Positions 1-5,712 of a stretch of DNA of 5,889 nt are shown here, one piece after another (the first letter of the stretch is position 1; each line of letters begins with the position of its first letter). The position numbers and the translations under genes were made by a program. The notes beneath the pieces are model-generated. The model searched no databases, was not told where the DNA came from, and was given only the letters and a program-made list of their open reading frames with translations. The DNA lies in the NCBI GenBank assembly GCA_046727715.1, contig JBKPDC010000203.1:1-5889 (forward strand), written 5' to 3'. The stretch is from CAVQLX01 sp046727715 (GTDB lineage: Bacteria > Desulfobacterota > Binatia > DP-6).

Positions 1-537
1 CGGGCGCAGGCCGGGAAGCGGACCGAACGAGTAGATCGGCAGGACGGACAGCACGCTCTGGCCCGCGTACGCGATCAGCTCCGCGAGCAGGATCACCTCG
101 GGGTGCGCGGTGACGTCGCCACCGGCGACGAGCGACGACGCGACCCACCAGCGCACGCCGAGCCCGAGCGTGAAGTTCGCCCACCCCGCCCACAGGGCGG
201 CGTTGGTGATGTCGGGTGGCTCGACGCCGCCCAGCATGCGCCATTGCCGGGTGAGTCCCGGTGCACAGGCCATCACCAGTGTCGTCGCAAGCTGCAGGGC
301 GATGATCGGGGCGCCGCCGATGTAGAGGAAGCCGATGGTGGTCGCCAGGTTGGCGACCGGGAGCGGCATGCGGGGCAGCACCTCCACGGCCAGCGGGTTG
401 AGGACGAACCAGAGCACGACGAAGACCACGTAGATCGGCCAGTCCTCGCCCCGGAAGGCGAAGACGCTGGCGACGGTCACGGCGATCCCCGCCGCGATCA
501 CCACGGCACGCACCGCCGAGCGCTCGCGCTCCGTCAT
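1..537 (-). CDS. Multi-pass membrane protein, probable sensor N-terminus (partial, cut by left edge)
   Basis: The first 179 residues are present, and the reading frame runs open off the left edge, so the C-terminus is missing. The visible part is almost entirely hydrophobic. Likely membrane segments lie near residues 9-28, 35-54, 61-91, 110-138 and 147-172, and no signal peptide or soluble domain is seen. The start ATG overlaps the TGA of the response regulator (shared ATGA, 4 bp), and a GGGAAG ribosome-binding site (546-551) sits 8 nt upstream, so translation is probably coupled to the regulator. Membrane domains of this layout are common at the N-terminus of bacterial histidine kinases and HD-GYP or GGDEF sensors. 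Because it sits directly after a NarL-type regulator, I infer a sensor kinase or similar signalling protein. The catalytic domain that would prove this lies outside the window, so a plain membrane protein remains possible. Confidence 0.8.
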   Translation of the reverse strand, partial: MTERERSAVRAVVIAAGIAVTVASVFAFRGEDWPIYVVFVVLWFVLNPLAVEVLPRMPLPVANLATTIGFLYIGGAPIIALQLATTLVMACAPGLTRQWRMLGGVEPPDITNAALWAGWANFTLGLGVRWWVASSLVAGGDVTAHPEVILLAELIAYAGQSVLSVLPIYSFGPLPGLRP

Positions 538-1205
538 GCCGGCGTCTTCCCGCCGAGCCCGAGCCGCACCGCGAGGAGCGCGGCCTTGGTGCGGTCGTTC
601 ACCTGCAGCTTGCGGAAGATGCTGGCGACGTGGTTCTTGACCGTCTGCTCGCTGATGAAGAGGCGCTTGCCGATCTCGCGGTTCGACTCGCCGGTGGCGA
701 GCAGCTTCAGGATCTCCTCCTCGCGCGCGGTCAGCGCCGAGAGTTGCTCGCGGAAGCGCTCCTCCTGCCGCTCGCGCTCGAACTCCCGCAGGACGCGGCC
801 GGCGATCTCGCCCGACAGCATCGGCTCGCCGGCGGCGGCGCGTTCGACCGTGGCGCAGATCTCGTCCGGGGGAACGTTCTTCAGGAGATAGCCGACGGCG
901 CCAGCCTTCAGCGCCGCGAAGACGCGCTCCGAGTCGGAGAACGCGGTCAGCATCACGACGCGCACCTCGGGGTGGCGCTCGTGGAGCGCCCGCGCCAGGT
1001 CGATGCCGCTCTCACCCGGCAGCTCGACGTCCATGAGCACGAGCTGGGGACGGCCGTGCGCGCGCATGGCCCGCCACATCTCGTCGCCGCTGCTGGCGGT
1101 CGCCAGGACGCGCAGGCCGCGGCGCGCCTCGAGGCACTGCCGCAGGCCGTCCCGGAAGATGGGATGGTCGTCGACGATGAGCACCTTGACCGCCTCGTGT
1201 GCCAC
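534..1205 (-). CDS. NarL/FixJ-family response regulator (REC + LuxR-type HTH)
   Basis: This is a two-domain DNA-binding response regulator of 223 aa, the usual length for the family. The receiver domain covers about residues 7-125. It has the acidic pair D12-D13, the phosphoacceptor D59 in a LMDVELPG context, T87 and K109. The LuxR-type helix-turn-helix covers about residues 155-218, with the typical LTAREEEILKLLA and SEQTVKNHVASIFRKL stretches. A phosphorylated form would be expected to dimerise and bind promoter DNA. The GTG at 1205 was chosen because it gives six residues before the first beta strand. The frame stays open further upstream to 1541, but that part is low-complexity and crosses the divergent promoter region. 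The ribosome-binding site is weak, and a GTG at codon 8 is an alternative start. The gene overlaps the downstream membrane protein by 4 bp and is divergent from the diiron operon, which is a plausible target. Confidence 0.95.
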   Translation of the reverse strand: MAHEAVKVLIVDDHPIFRDGLRQCLEARRGLRVLATASSGDEMWRAMRAHGRPQLVLMDVELPGESGIDLARALHERHPEVRVVMLTAFSDSERVFAALKAGAVGYLLKNVPPDEICATVERAAAGEPMLSGEIAGRVLREFERERQEERFREQLSALTAREEEILKLLATGESNREIGKRLFISEQTVKNHVASIFRKLQVNDRTKAALLAVRLGLGGKTPA

Positions 1206-1251
1206 GCGCCGGAGTATCGCTCGCCGCCGGCCCGCCCGGGAATAGCCCGTT

Positions 1252-1257
1252 GGTACC
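1252..1257. promoter_or_regulatory. GGTACC-centred imperfect palindrome, candidate operator
   Basis: GGTACC lies inside the interrupted palindrome CCGT(T)GGTACCACGG at 1247-1261, where the outer arms pair once one extra T is bulged. It sits about 47 bp upstream of the response regulator start. A second GGTACC palindrome lies 74 bp away in the same intergenic region, and I found no other GGTACC in the window. A regulator-binding role is inferred only. Confidence 0.3.
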
Positions 1258-1263
1258 ACGGGG

Positions 1264-1295
1264 CTGGTCCTCCGGTAGGGGTCCGGAGGGTCCAG
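1264..1295. repeat. Imperfect inverted repeat in the divergent intergenic region
   Basis: The left arm has CTGG (1264-1267) and CCTCCGG (1269-1275). The right arm has CCGGAGG (1283-1289) and CCAG (1292-1295). That is 11 paired positions, a small internal loop and a 7-nt loop at 1276-1282. The element also contains three direct GGTCC copies at 1266, 1280 and 1289. It could be an operator for a dimeric regulator, or a hairpin in the leader of the regulator transcript. There is no T-run, so a terminator is less likely. Confidence 0.5.
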
Positions 1296-1317
1296 CGAAA
1301 ATGAGCCGCGCGGCCAA

Positions 1318-1347
1318 TTGTGGGCGGTACCGCCACGTCCGTAGGGT
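1318..1347 (+). promoter_or_regulatory. Weak candidate sigma70-type promoter for the small membrane protein/diiron operon
   Basis: TTGTGG (1318-1323) and TAGGGT (1342-1347) are 18 bp apart, and a perfect palindrome lies between them. Transcription would start near 1354, leaving a very short leader before the AGGAGG at 1356. Both boxes match the consensus only moderately, and the organism's sigma-factor preference is unknown, so this is tentative. Confidence 0.2.
1323..1334. promoter_or_regulatory. Perfect 12-bp palindrome GGCGGTACCGCC, candidate operator
   Basis: The sequence GGCGGTACCGCC is its own reverse complement. It lies 33 bp upstream of the small membrane protein start and between its candidate promoter boxes, where a repressor or activator could act. 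A shorter perfect palindrome, GCCGCGCGGC, lies just before it at 1305-1314. In such GC-rich DNA some palindromes arise by chance, so the functional claim is inference. Confidence 0.35.
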
Positions 1348-1355
1348 TCGCGTGC

Positions 1356-1361
1356 AGGAGG
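1356..1361 (+). promoter_or_regulatory. Strong ribosome-binding site AGGAGG
   Basis: A full AGGAGG sits 6 nt before the ATG at 1368. It fixes the start of the 53-aa membrane protein and argues that this short frame is truly translated. The longer in-frame start at 1320 has no comparable site. Confidence 0.8.
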
Positions 1362-1367
1362 TGCTCG

Positions 1368-1529
1368 ATGACGACGATCCCCGCAGGCTGGTGGCTGGTG
1401 GGCAGCGGGGCGCTGCCGGTCGCGCAGACGCTGCCGCCGTTCCCGTTCGGCGTCGTGCTGCTCGTGGTGGCTTTTGCGGCGGCGCTCGCCCTGCGCGCTG
1501 CCTGGCGCGCCGGGCAGGGGAAGGCGTGA
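1368..1529 (+). CDS. Small single-pass membrane protein (53 aa)
   Basis: I do not recognise a named family. The protein has a short N-terminus with two tryptophans (W8, W9), a proline-rich stretch around residues 17-27, one strongly hydrophobic helix at about residues 28-43, and a basic tail (R43, R47, K52). The positive-inside rule would place the C-terminus in the cytoplasm. The ATG is preceded by a perfect AGGAGG at 6-nt spacing, which is strong evidence of translation. The stop codon is only 4 nt before the GTG start of the diiron protein, and the ribosome-binding site of that gene lies inside this one, so the two are almost certainly co-transcribed. I infer an accessory or anchoring role for the diiron protein, but nothing in the sequence shows its function. 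Confidence 0.72.
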   Translation: MTTIPAGWWLVGSGALPVAQTLPPFPFGVVLLVVAFAAALALRAAWRAGQGKA

Positions 1530-1533
1530 CGTC

Positions 1534-2352
1534 GTGCGCATGCATCACGACGGCTACCTGCGCTTCCTCGTGGCGCGTGACGGTACTCCGGATCCGGGCC
1601 GCCGGACGCTGGCGCGCCGCGAGGCGTTCTTCAGAGCCCTCGCCGAATCGCCGGTGCGCTCGACGACCCCGATCGACCGCGGCGCCTTTCTGCGCAACCT
1701 CGACCGCCGCCGGCCCGAGCCAGGACTCGAGCCGCGCGTGCTCTGGCTCCTGGCGACCGCGCGGGCGAACCAGGCGGAGCGCTTCGGCGTCGGGCTGGCG
1801 GAGCTCTACGGGCGGACCGCATCCGCGAACGATCCGGTCGCGCTCCACGTGCAGCTTCAAGAGGTCTACCACACTCGCATCCTGGCCGACGTCGTCGCGG
1901 TCTTCGGTCTTCAGGTGTCCCAGCAGCCACCGGGTGCGGTCACGCGGGGGATGATCCACCTCATGGTGCGAGCGCCGGGTCGCTGGCAGCTGCCGCTGGT
2001 CGGCGCGGCCGAGATGGTCGGCTGCGTGTTGTTCAGCGTCCTCGGCAACCGCGGTCGCGAGCTGTTCGCGCACGAGCCCGCCGTGGCGAACCGCATCCGT
2101 CGTCTGTTCGACGAGATCCTCGGCGACGAGCTGGGTCACGTGGGCCTCATCGCCTCACTGCTCGGCGCCGGCGGCCGCGCGGCGATGCGGCGCCTCTACC
2201 GGCTGCTCGCCCAACCCCTTGCGAGGCAGATACCGGCGATGATGCCGCTCTTCGGCCGTCGCGGCTTGCGGCGATGCTTTCCTCCCAACTTCCGGCCCGA
2301 CCTGATGGCCGCGGACCTGCCGGGGCTGGCATACGTCGCAGCGATCCCGTGA
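1534..2352 (+). CDS. Ferritin-like diiron protein, putative oxygenase/oxidase (uncharacterised)
   Basis: This is a soluble, largely helical protein of 272 aa from GTG, or 270 aa from the ATG at 1540. Numbered from that ATG, the likely metal ligands are E80 (helix NQAERFGVGLAELYG), E108 and H111 in QEVYHTRIL, E158 in GAAEMVGC, and E197 and H200 in DEILGDELGHVG. This is the E / ExxH / E / ExxH pattern of ferritin-like diiron carboxylate proteins such as ribonucleotide reductase R2, bacterioferritin and AurF-type N-oxygenases. The extra third-histidine motif of AurF is not evident. An AGGGGAAGG (1516-1524) fits the GTG at 1534 best (9 nt). The gene lies 4 nt after the small membrane protein and 48 nt before the PhzF gene. 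An oxygen-activating enzyme is inferred; the substrate is unknown, and an iron or peroxide-handling role is also possible. Confidence 0.85.
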   Translation: MRMHHDGYLRFLVARDGTPDPGRRTLARREAFFRALAESPVRSTTPIDRGAFLRNLDRRRPEPGLEPRVLWLLATARANQAERFGVGLAELYGRTASANDPVALHVQLQEVYHTRILADVVAVFGLQVSQQPPGAVTRGMIHLMVRAPGRWQLPLVGAAEMVGCVLFSVLGNRGRELFAHEPAVANRIRRLFDEILGDELGHVGLIASLLGAGGRAAMRRLYRLLAQPLARQIPAMMPLFGRRGLRRCFPPNFRPDLMAADLPGLAYVAAIP

Positions 2353-2400
2353 TGCGCCGCCCCTTGCTGGAGCTTCGGGCGGAAGGCAAGGATCGGGAGG

Positions 2401-3249
2401 ATGCGTCCGCTCCGCTACGTCGTCTGCGACGTCTTCACCGACCGCCCGCTCACCGGCAACCAGCTCGCCGTCTTCACCGACGCGCGCGATCTCGACGAGG
2501 GGCTCATGCAGGCCCTGGCGCGCGAGATGAACTTCTCGGAGAGCGTGTTCGTGCTGCCCGCGGCGGCGGGCGGACACGCGCGGATACGCATCTTCACACC
2601 GCGCCTCGAGGTCCCCTTCGCCGGCCACCCGACGCTGGGGACGGCCTTCGTCGTCGGCGAGGCCACGCAGCTGCGCGACGTCGTGCTCGAGACCCGCGTC
2701 GGGCTCGTGCCGGTGCGGCTCGAACGCGAGGGACCCCGCGTGGTCTTCGGCTGGATGACGCAGCCCGTGCCGCGCATCACCACGTTCGCCGCAGCGGCCG
2801 AGCTGCTGGGCGCCCTCGGCGTGCCGGAGTCGGAGCTGCCCGTGGAGTGCTACGACAACGGCATCGCGCATGTCTACGTCGCGCTACCGTCGCGCGAGGC
2901 GGTCGCGGCTGTGCGCCCCGACCTCGGCCGCCTTGCCCAGGTGTCGCCCGGCGGCACGAACGTGTTCGCGGGCGAGGGCGAGCGCTGGAAGACCCGGATG
3001 TTTGCGCCCGCCGGCGGCGTCCCCGAGGACCCGGCCACCGGCTCTGCGGCGGGTCCACTCGCGCTGCACCTGGTGCGTCACGGCCGGCTGCGCCTGGGGC
3101 AAGCCATCCGCATCGAGCAGGGGGCGGAGGTCGGCCGGCCGTCCGTGTTGCACGCCCGGCTGAGCGGTACTGTCGAGGTTCCGCAGATCGAGGTCGGTGG
3201 GTCGGCGGTCATCGTCGCCCGCGGGGAGTTTCGCCTGTCGCGCGGGTGA
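2401..3249 (+). CDS. PhzF-family isomerase/epimerase-like protein
   Basis: This is a 282-aa member of the PhzF family, which has the diaminopimelate-epimerase fold of two similar halves. In phenazine producers PhzF isomerises trans-2,3-dihydro-3-hydroxyanthranilate, but most family members act on unknown substrates. Family signatures are the N-terminal DVFTDRPLTGNQLAVF, NFSESVF, the FTP...AGHPTLG block and GVPEDPATGSAAG. From memory, the residues important in Pseudomonas PhzF are S44, E45, H74, D208 and S213. Here S46, E47, H76, D210 and S215 occupy the same places, all shifted by two, so the active site appears intact. AAGGA (2388-2392) lies 8 nt before the ATG. There are no other phenazine genes nearby, so a role in phenazine synthesis is unlikely. 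The 48-nt gap suggests transcription with the diiron gene. Confidence 0.93.
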   Translation: MRPLRYVVCDVFTDRPLTGNQLAVFTDARDLDEGLMQALAREMNFSESVFVLPAAAGGHARIRIFTPRLEVPFAGHPTLGTAFVVGEATQLRDVVLETRVGLVPVRLEREGPRVVFGWMTQPVPRITTFAAAAELLGALGVPESELPVECYDNGIAHVYVALPSREAVAAVRPDLGRLAQVSPGGTNVFAGEGERWKTRMFAPAGGVPEDPATGSAAGPLALHLVRHGRLRLGQAIRIEQGAEVGRPSVLHARLSGTVEVPQIEVGGSAVIVARGEFRLSRG

Positions 3250-3349
3250 GACGTCCCCCGGCGGTATTCCCGCTGCGTCCCGCGGCGCGGACAGGGGCGT
3301 TGACACGTGGGCCGCACCGGCGGCAAAGGCTGAACAGCTGAACCACGAG

Positions 3350-3356
3350 AGGAGGG
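3350..3356 (+). promoter_or_regulatory. Strong ribosome-binding site AGGAGGG
   Basis: AGGAGGG lies 8 nt before the ATG at 3365 and decides the start of the YbaK-like gene. The frame is open further upstream to 3197, but that extension would overlap the end of the PhzF gene and does not belong to the family fold. Confidence 0.8.
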
Positions 3357-3364
3357 TCGGAACC

Positions 3365-3850
3365 ATGGCAATCCTGCCCAGCCTCCAGCGGCTGCTCGAC
3401 GGGAACCACATCCCGTATGAGGTCCACACCCACCCGACAGCCATGACGGCGGCCGAGCTGGCGGCCGCGGACCATGTGCCGCCGAGCGAGGTGGCGAAGG
3501 TGATCGTGCTCCGCTCGACCGACCGATTCATGCTCGCGGTGCTCCCCGCGGCGCGCCGTCTCGACTTGGGTCGGATCCGCGGACTCGTCGGTGATCCGGA
3601 GCTCCGGCTGGCGAGCGAGTCCGAGTTCGCGGAGGTGTTCCCCGCGTGCGAGCTCGGAGCCATCCCGCCGATCGGGGGGCTCTTCGGCGTTCCCGTGTGG
3701 GTGGACGATGCGCTCGGGCGCGAGGCCGAGACGGTCTTCAGCGGAGGCACCCACCACGAGACGGTGCACGTCGCCTACCGCGATTTCATCCGCATCGCCA
3801 AACCCGAGTTCGGCGAGTTCTCGACGCGGGGTTCTGCGACGTCGCACTAG
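3365..3850 (+). CDS. YbaK/EbsC-family aminoacyl-tRNA deacylase-like protein
   Basis: This is a 161-aa single-domain protein of the YbaK/ProX/EbsC editing family. Free-standing members hydrolyse mischarged tRNAs, for example Cys-tRNA(Pro) or Ala-tRNA(Pro), in the cytoplasm. Visible family features are the N-terminal helix followed by YEVHTHP (18-24), the conserved lysine K45 in EVAKVIVLR, the G98-AIPP loop followed by IGGLFGVPVWVDD, and the C-terminal FSGGTHHETVHV stretch. Length matches the family. The ATG is fixed by an AGGAGGG at 8-nt spacing. The 115-nt gap after the PhzF gene could hold its own promoter; a TTGACA occurs at 3300-3305, but no good -10 follows. Which tRNA it edits cannot be read from the sequence, and many such proteins are simply named YbaK/EbsC domain proteins. 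Confidence 0.92.
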   Translation: MAILPSLQRLLDGNHIPYEVHTHPTAMTAAELAAADHVPPSEVAKVIVLRSTDRFMLAVLPAARRLDLGRIRGLVGDPELRLASESEFAEVFPACELGAIPPIGGLFGVPVWVDDALGREAETVFSGGTHHETVHVAYRDFIRIAKPEFGEFSTRGSATSH

Positions 3851-3863
3851 CGCGAGCGGATCG

Positions 3864-3879
3864 GCCGGGTCCACCCGGC
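3864..3879. terminator. Hairpin between convergent genes, possible bidirectional terminator
   Basis: GCCGGGT and ACCCGGC form a perfect inverted repeat separated by CC, in practice a 6-bp GC stem with a 4-nt loop. It fills most of the 29-bp gap between the YbaK-like stop and the GNAT stop codon. No T-run follows on either strand, so it is not a classic intrinsic terminator. Its position between convergent genes still supports a role at the 3' ends of both transcripts. Confidence 0.5.
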
Positions 3880-4821
3880 TCAGCGCAAGTCGTCGATCAC
3901 GAAGCCGTCCGGGTGGTCGTAGGCGGGGTCACCGCCGCGCTGCATGCTGACGCCCAGGATGTCGATGCGCATGCGGCGGGCGAGGAGCTCGCGGTACGCG
4001 CTGCTGCGTGCCGTATTCACCCCCGCCACGAGGCGCTCGAGACCACGGTCGCGGGCGAGGGCGGCGCAGGCGTCGAGCAACGCCGCGAAGTGCTCCGGAG
4101 CATGGCGCCCCCGACTGACGGCGCCGAACTTCACGTAGCAGGCACCGCTGCCGGCCTCCGACCCGGCGCCACAGTGGCAGACGGCGAGCCCGTCGAGGCC
4201 GTCGCGGGCGGGCAGGACGACGACGTCACCGAGGCGCTGCGTCTCGATCGCACGGATCTCGCGCGTGACGTCGAGCCCGGGGTGGAGGCCGTCGGTGAGC
4301 GCGCGCGCCGCGGCCAGCAGCCGCAGCCGTTCATCGGGGGAGAGCATCGACCAGCGCACGGCGTCTCTTGCCGCGCCTTCGGGAGGCCCTGCGAGCACGG
4401 CGGTGAGAAAGCGCGGCCAGAACCCGAACCGCTGGTAGAGCGCAACGTGCTTCGGACTGTTCGAGAAGGTGAACAGTCCGATCTGCTGGACGCCTGCGGC
4501 GTCGAAGAGCCGCAGCGTCGCCTCCAGCACTCGCTGGGCGATCCCCTGGTTCCAGAGATCGGGTCGCACGGTGAGCGGTCCGAAGAACCCGACGCTGCCC
4601 CAGCAGGTTGCGAAGTTCGATCCGACCAGCTCCCCGGAGACCTCCGCCGCCACGGCCATGGACGGATCGGCGCGCCATCGCGTGCGCACCCAGTCCGAGT
4701 CGCCCGCGAACGCCAGCGGATCGGGCAGGCCGACGAACGTGCCGAAGGCGAGGCGGAAGATGCGGTCCGCCGCGGCGAGATCGCCTTCGCGCAGCGGGCG
4801 GACGACGACGGCAGCGGTCAT
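3880..4821 (-). CDS. GNAT-family N-acetyltransferase with two GNAT-like halves
   Basis: This is a 313-aa protein, about twice the length of a single GNAT domain. The N-terminal half (about 4-140) is a clear acetyltransferase: it starts VVRPLREGDLAAADRIF, has the acetyl-CoA-binding motif A around 83-100 (LTVRPDLWNQGIAQRVL), and ends with motif B around 121-134 (NSPKHVALYQRFGF). The C-terminal half (about 195-313) looks like a second, degenerate GNAT fold. It has a YVKFGAV strand, a long helix and an ARSSAYRELLARRMR stretch, but no Q/R-x-x-G-x-G/A loop. Acetyl transfer from acetyl-CoA to an amine is expected from the first half; the substrate is unknown. The start ATG overlaps the stop of the hydrolase upstream by 4 bp (ATGA), so the two are translationally coupled. 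The Shine-Dalgarno signal is weak. Confidence 0.9.
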   Translation of the reverse strand: MTAAVVVRPLREGDLAAADRIFRLAFGTFVGLPDPLAFAGDSDWVRTRWRADPSMAVAAEVSGELVGSNFATCWGSVGFFGPLTVRPDLWNQGIAQRVLEATLRLFDAAGVQQIGLFTFSNSPKHVALYQRFGFWPRFLTAVLAGPPEGAARDAVRWSMLSPDERLRLLAAARALTDGLHPGLDVTREIRAIETQRLGDVVVLPARDGLDGLAVCHCGAGSEAGSGACYVKFGAVSRGRHAPEHFAALLDACAALARDRGLERLVAGVNTARSSAYRELLARRMRIDILGVSMQRGGDPAYDHPDGFVIDDLR

Positions 4822-5696
4822 GCATTCGCCAGGATGCGCCGAAGCTGCGTCACGACCGCCTCGGGAGCCTCGAGCTGGGGCCAGTGGCCGACGTCGGAGA
4901 AGCGCGCGATGTCGGCGCCGGGCAGCCCTTCGGCGATGCGATCGGCCATGTGGGCGCCGGACACGGGGTCGAGATCACCCCACAGGAAGTGCCGTGGGAC
5001 GCGCGTCGTCTCGAGGGCACCGACCCAGCGGTCACGGTGTCGCTGGCGGTCGGGGATGTACTGGATCAGACGGTGGCCGATCAGGTGGCCGTCGCGGCGG
5101 CACACGGAGCGCCACTGCTCCCGCAGCTCGTCGCGCGTCGGCTGATGCGACGGCGAGAACGTCCGGGCCAGCCCCCGGGCGAACGTCTCCTCGGTCATCA
5201 GCTGGCCGAGCTGCGGGCCCTGGATCGGATCGAGGAAGACCAGCTGTGCAGGCTGGGGGCGGTGCACCTCCGGGTACAGGCCTCCGTTCAGAAACACGAC
5301 GAGTGGCACGTCGACCCCGAGACGGCCCTCATCGAGGCGCGCCAGCAGCTCCTGCGCCACCGATACCCCGTAGTCGTGGACGATCAGCGCCGTCTCGCGC
5401 ACCCCGTGCAGGCGCCAGAGGGCCTGGGTGACGTCGGCCTGCTCGTGGATCGAATAGTCGTGGTCGGCCGGCTTGTCGGAATCGCCGAAGCCGAGGAAAT
5501 CGAAGCCCAGGACGCGCCGGCGTGTGCACAGCATGTCCCAGACCCGGTGCCAGTCGTGGGACGAGGTTGGAAAGCCGTGCAGCAGCGTGCACCACCCGCC
5601 GGCGCCGCCGGTGCGGACGAAGATCTGCCAGTCGCGGCCGGCGAGGTGCACCGGGGTGCGCTCGCCGCCCGCCAGCCACGCGTCGAAGGTCGTCAT
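4818..5696 (-). CDS. Alpha/beta hydrolase, MEST/PEG1-like, with Asp nucleophile
   Basis: This is a 292-aa alpha/beta-hydrolase-fold enzyme. The oxyanion motif HGFPTSS starts at H40, followed by DFLGFGDSDKP at 66-76. The nucleophile elbow VHDYG places D108 where esterases carry serine, as in haloalkane dehalogenases and epoxide hydrolases. The acid is probably D243 in WGDLDPVS, and the base is H271 in VGHWPQLEAP, so the triad is complete. Stretches such as HDYGxxVAQELL, NGGxxPExHRP and RRDGHL...RWVGAL recall the animal imprinted-gene product MEST/PEG1; this comparison is from memory. No signal peptide is seen. It starts 16 nt after the stop of a cysteine-rich gene, has a weak ribosome-binding site, and overlaps the GNAT gene by 4 bp. 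Hydrolysis of an epoxide, halide or ester is inferred; the substrate is unknown. Confidence 0.93.
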   Translation of the reverse strand: MTTFDAWLAGGERTPVHLAGRDWQIFVRTGGAGGWCTLLHGFPTSSHDWHRVWDMLCTRRRVLGFDFLGFGDSDKPADHDYSIHEQADVTQALWRLHGVRETALIVHDYGVSVAQELLARLDEGRLGVDVPLVVFLNGGLYPEVHRPQPAQLVFLDPIQGPQLGQLMTEETFARGLARTFSPSHQPTRDELREQWRSVCRRDGHLIGHRLIQYIPDRQRHRDRWVGALETTRVPRHFLWGDLDPVSGAHMADRIAEGLPGADIARFSDVGHWPQLEAPEAVVTQLRRILANA

Positions 5697-5712
5697 GCTC
5701 TCGACATCTAGC

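Noticed and set aside
103..891. Plus-strand frame of 262 codons at the left end
   Set aside because: It is antisense to the membrane protein and the response regulator, whose motifs are clear, and its product is highly charged with no recognisable domain.
1206..1541. N-terminal extension of the response regulator frame beyond the GTG at 1205
   Set aside because: The extension crosses the divergent intergenic region and the small membrane protein, is low-complexity, and would be atypical before a receiver domain.
3250..3299. Short GC-rich inverted repeats after the PhzF stop codon as a terminator
   Set aside because: The arms are only about 4 bp with mismatches or too-tight loops, and no T-run follows.
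3300..3305. Perfect TTGACA upstream of the YbaK-like gene
   Set aside because: No convincing -10 box lies 16-19 bp downstream (the region reads around GCAAAG), so I do not call a promoter, though one may exist.
2155..3874. Long minus-strand frames opposite the diiron, PhzF and YbaK-like genes
   Set aside because: They are shadows of plus-strand genes with recognised motifs; their translations are rich in Arg, His, Ala and Pro with no domain.
3646..5145. Open plus-strand frame of 499 codons opposite the GNAT and hydrolase genes
   Set aside because: It lies antisense to two genes with clear domain motifs, has low-complexity Arg/Ala/Gly-rich content and matches no family; long antisense frames are common in DNA this GC-rich.
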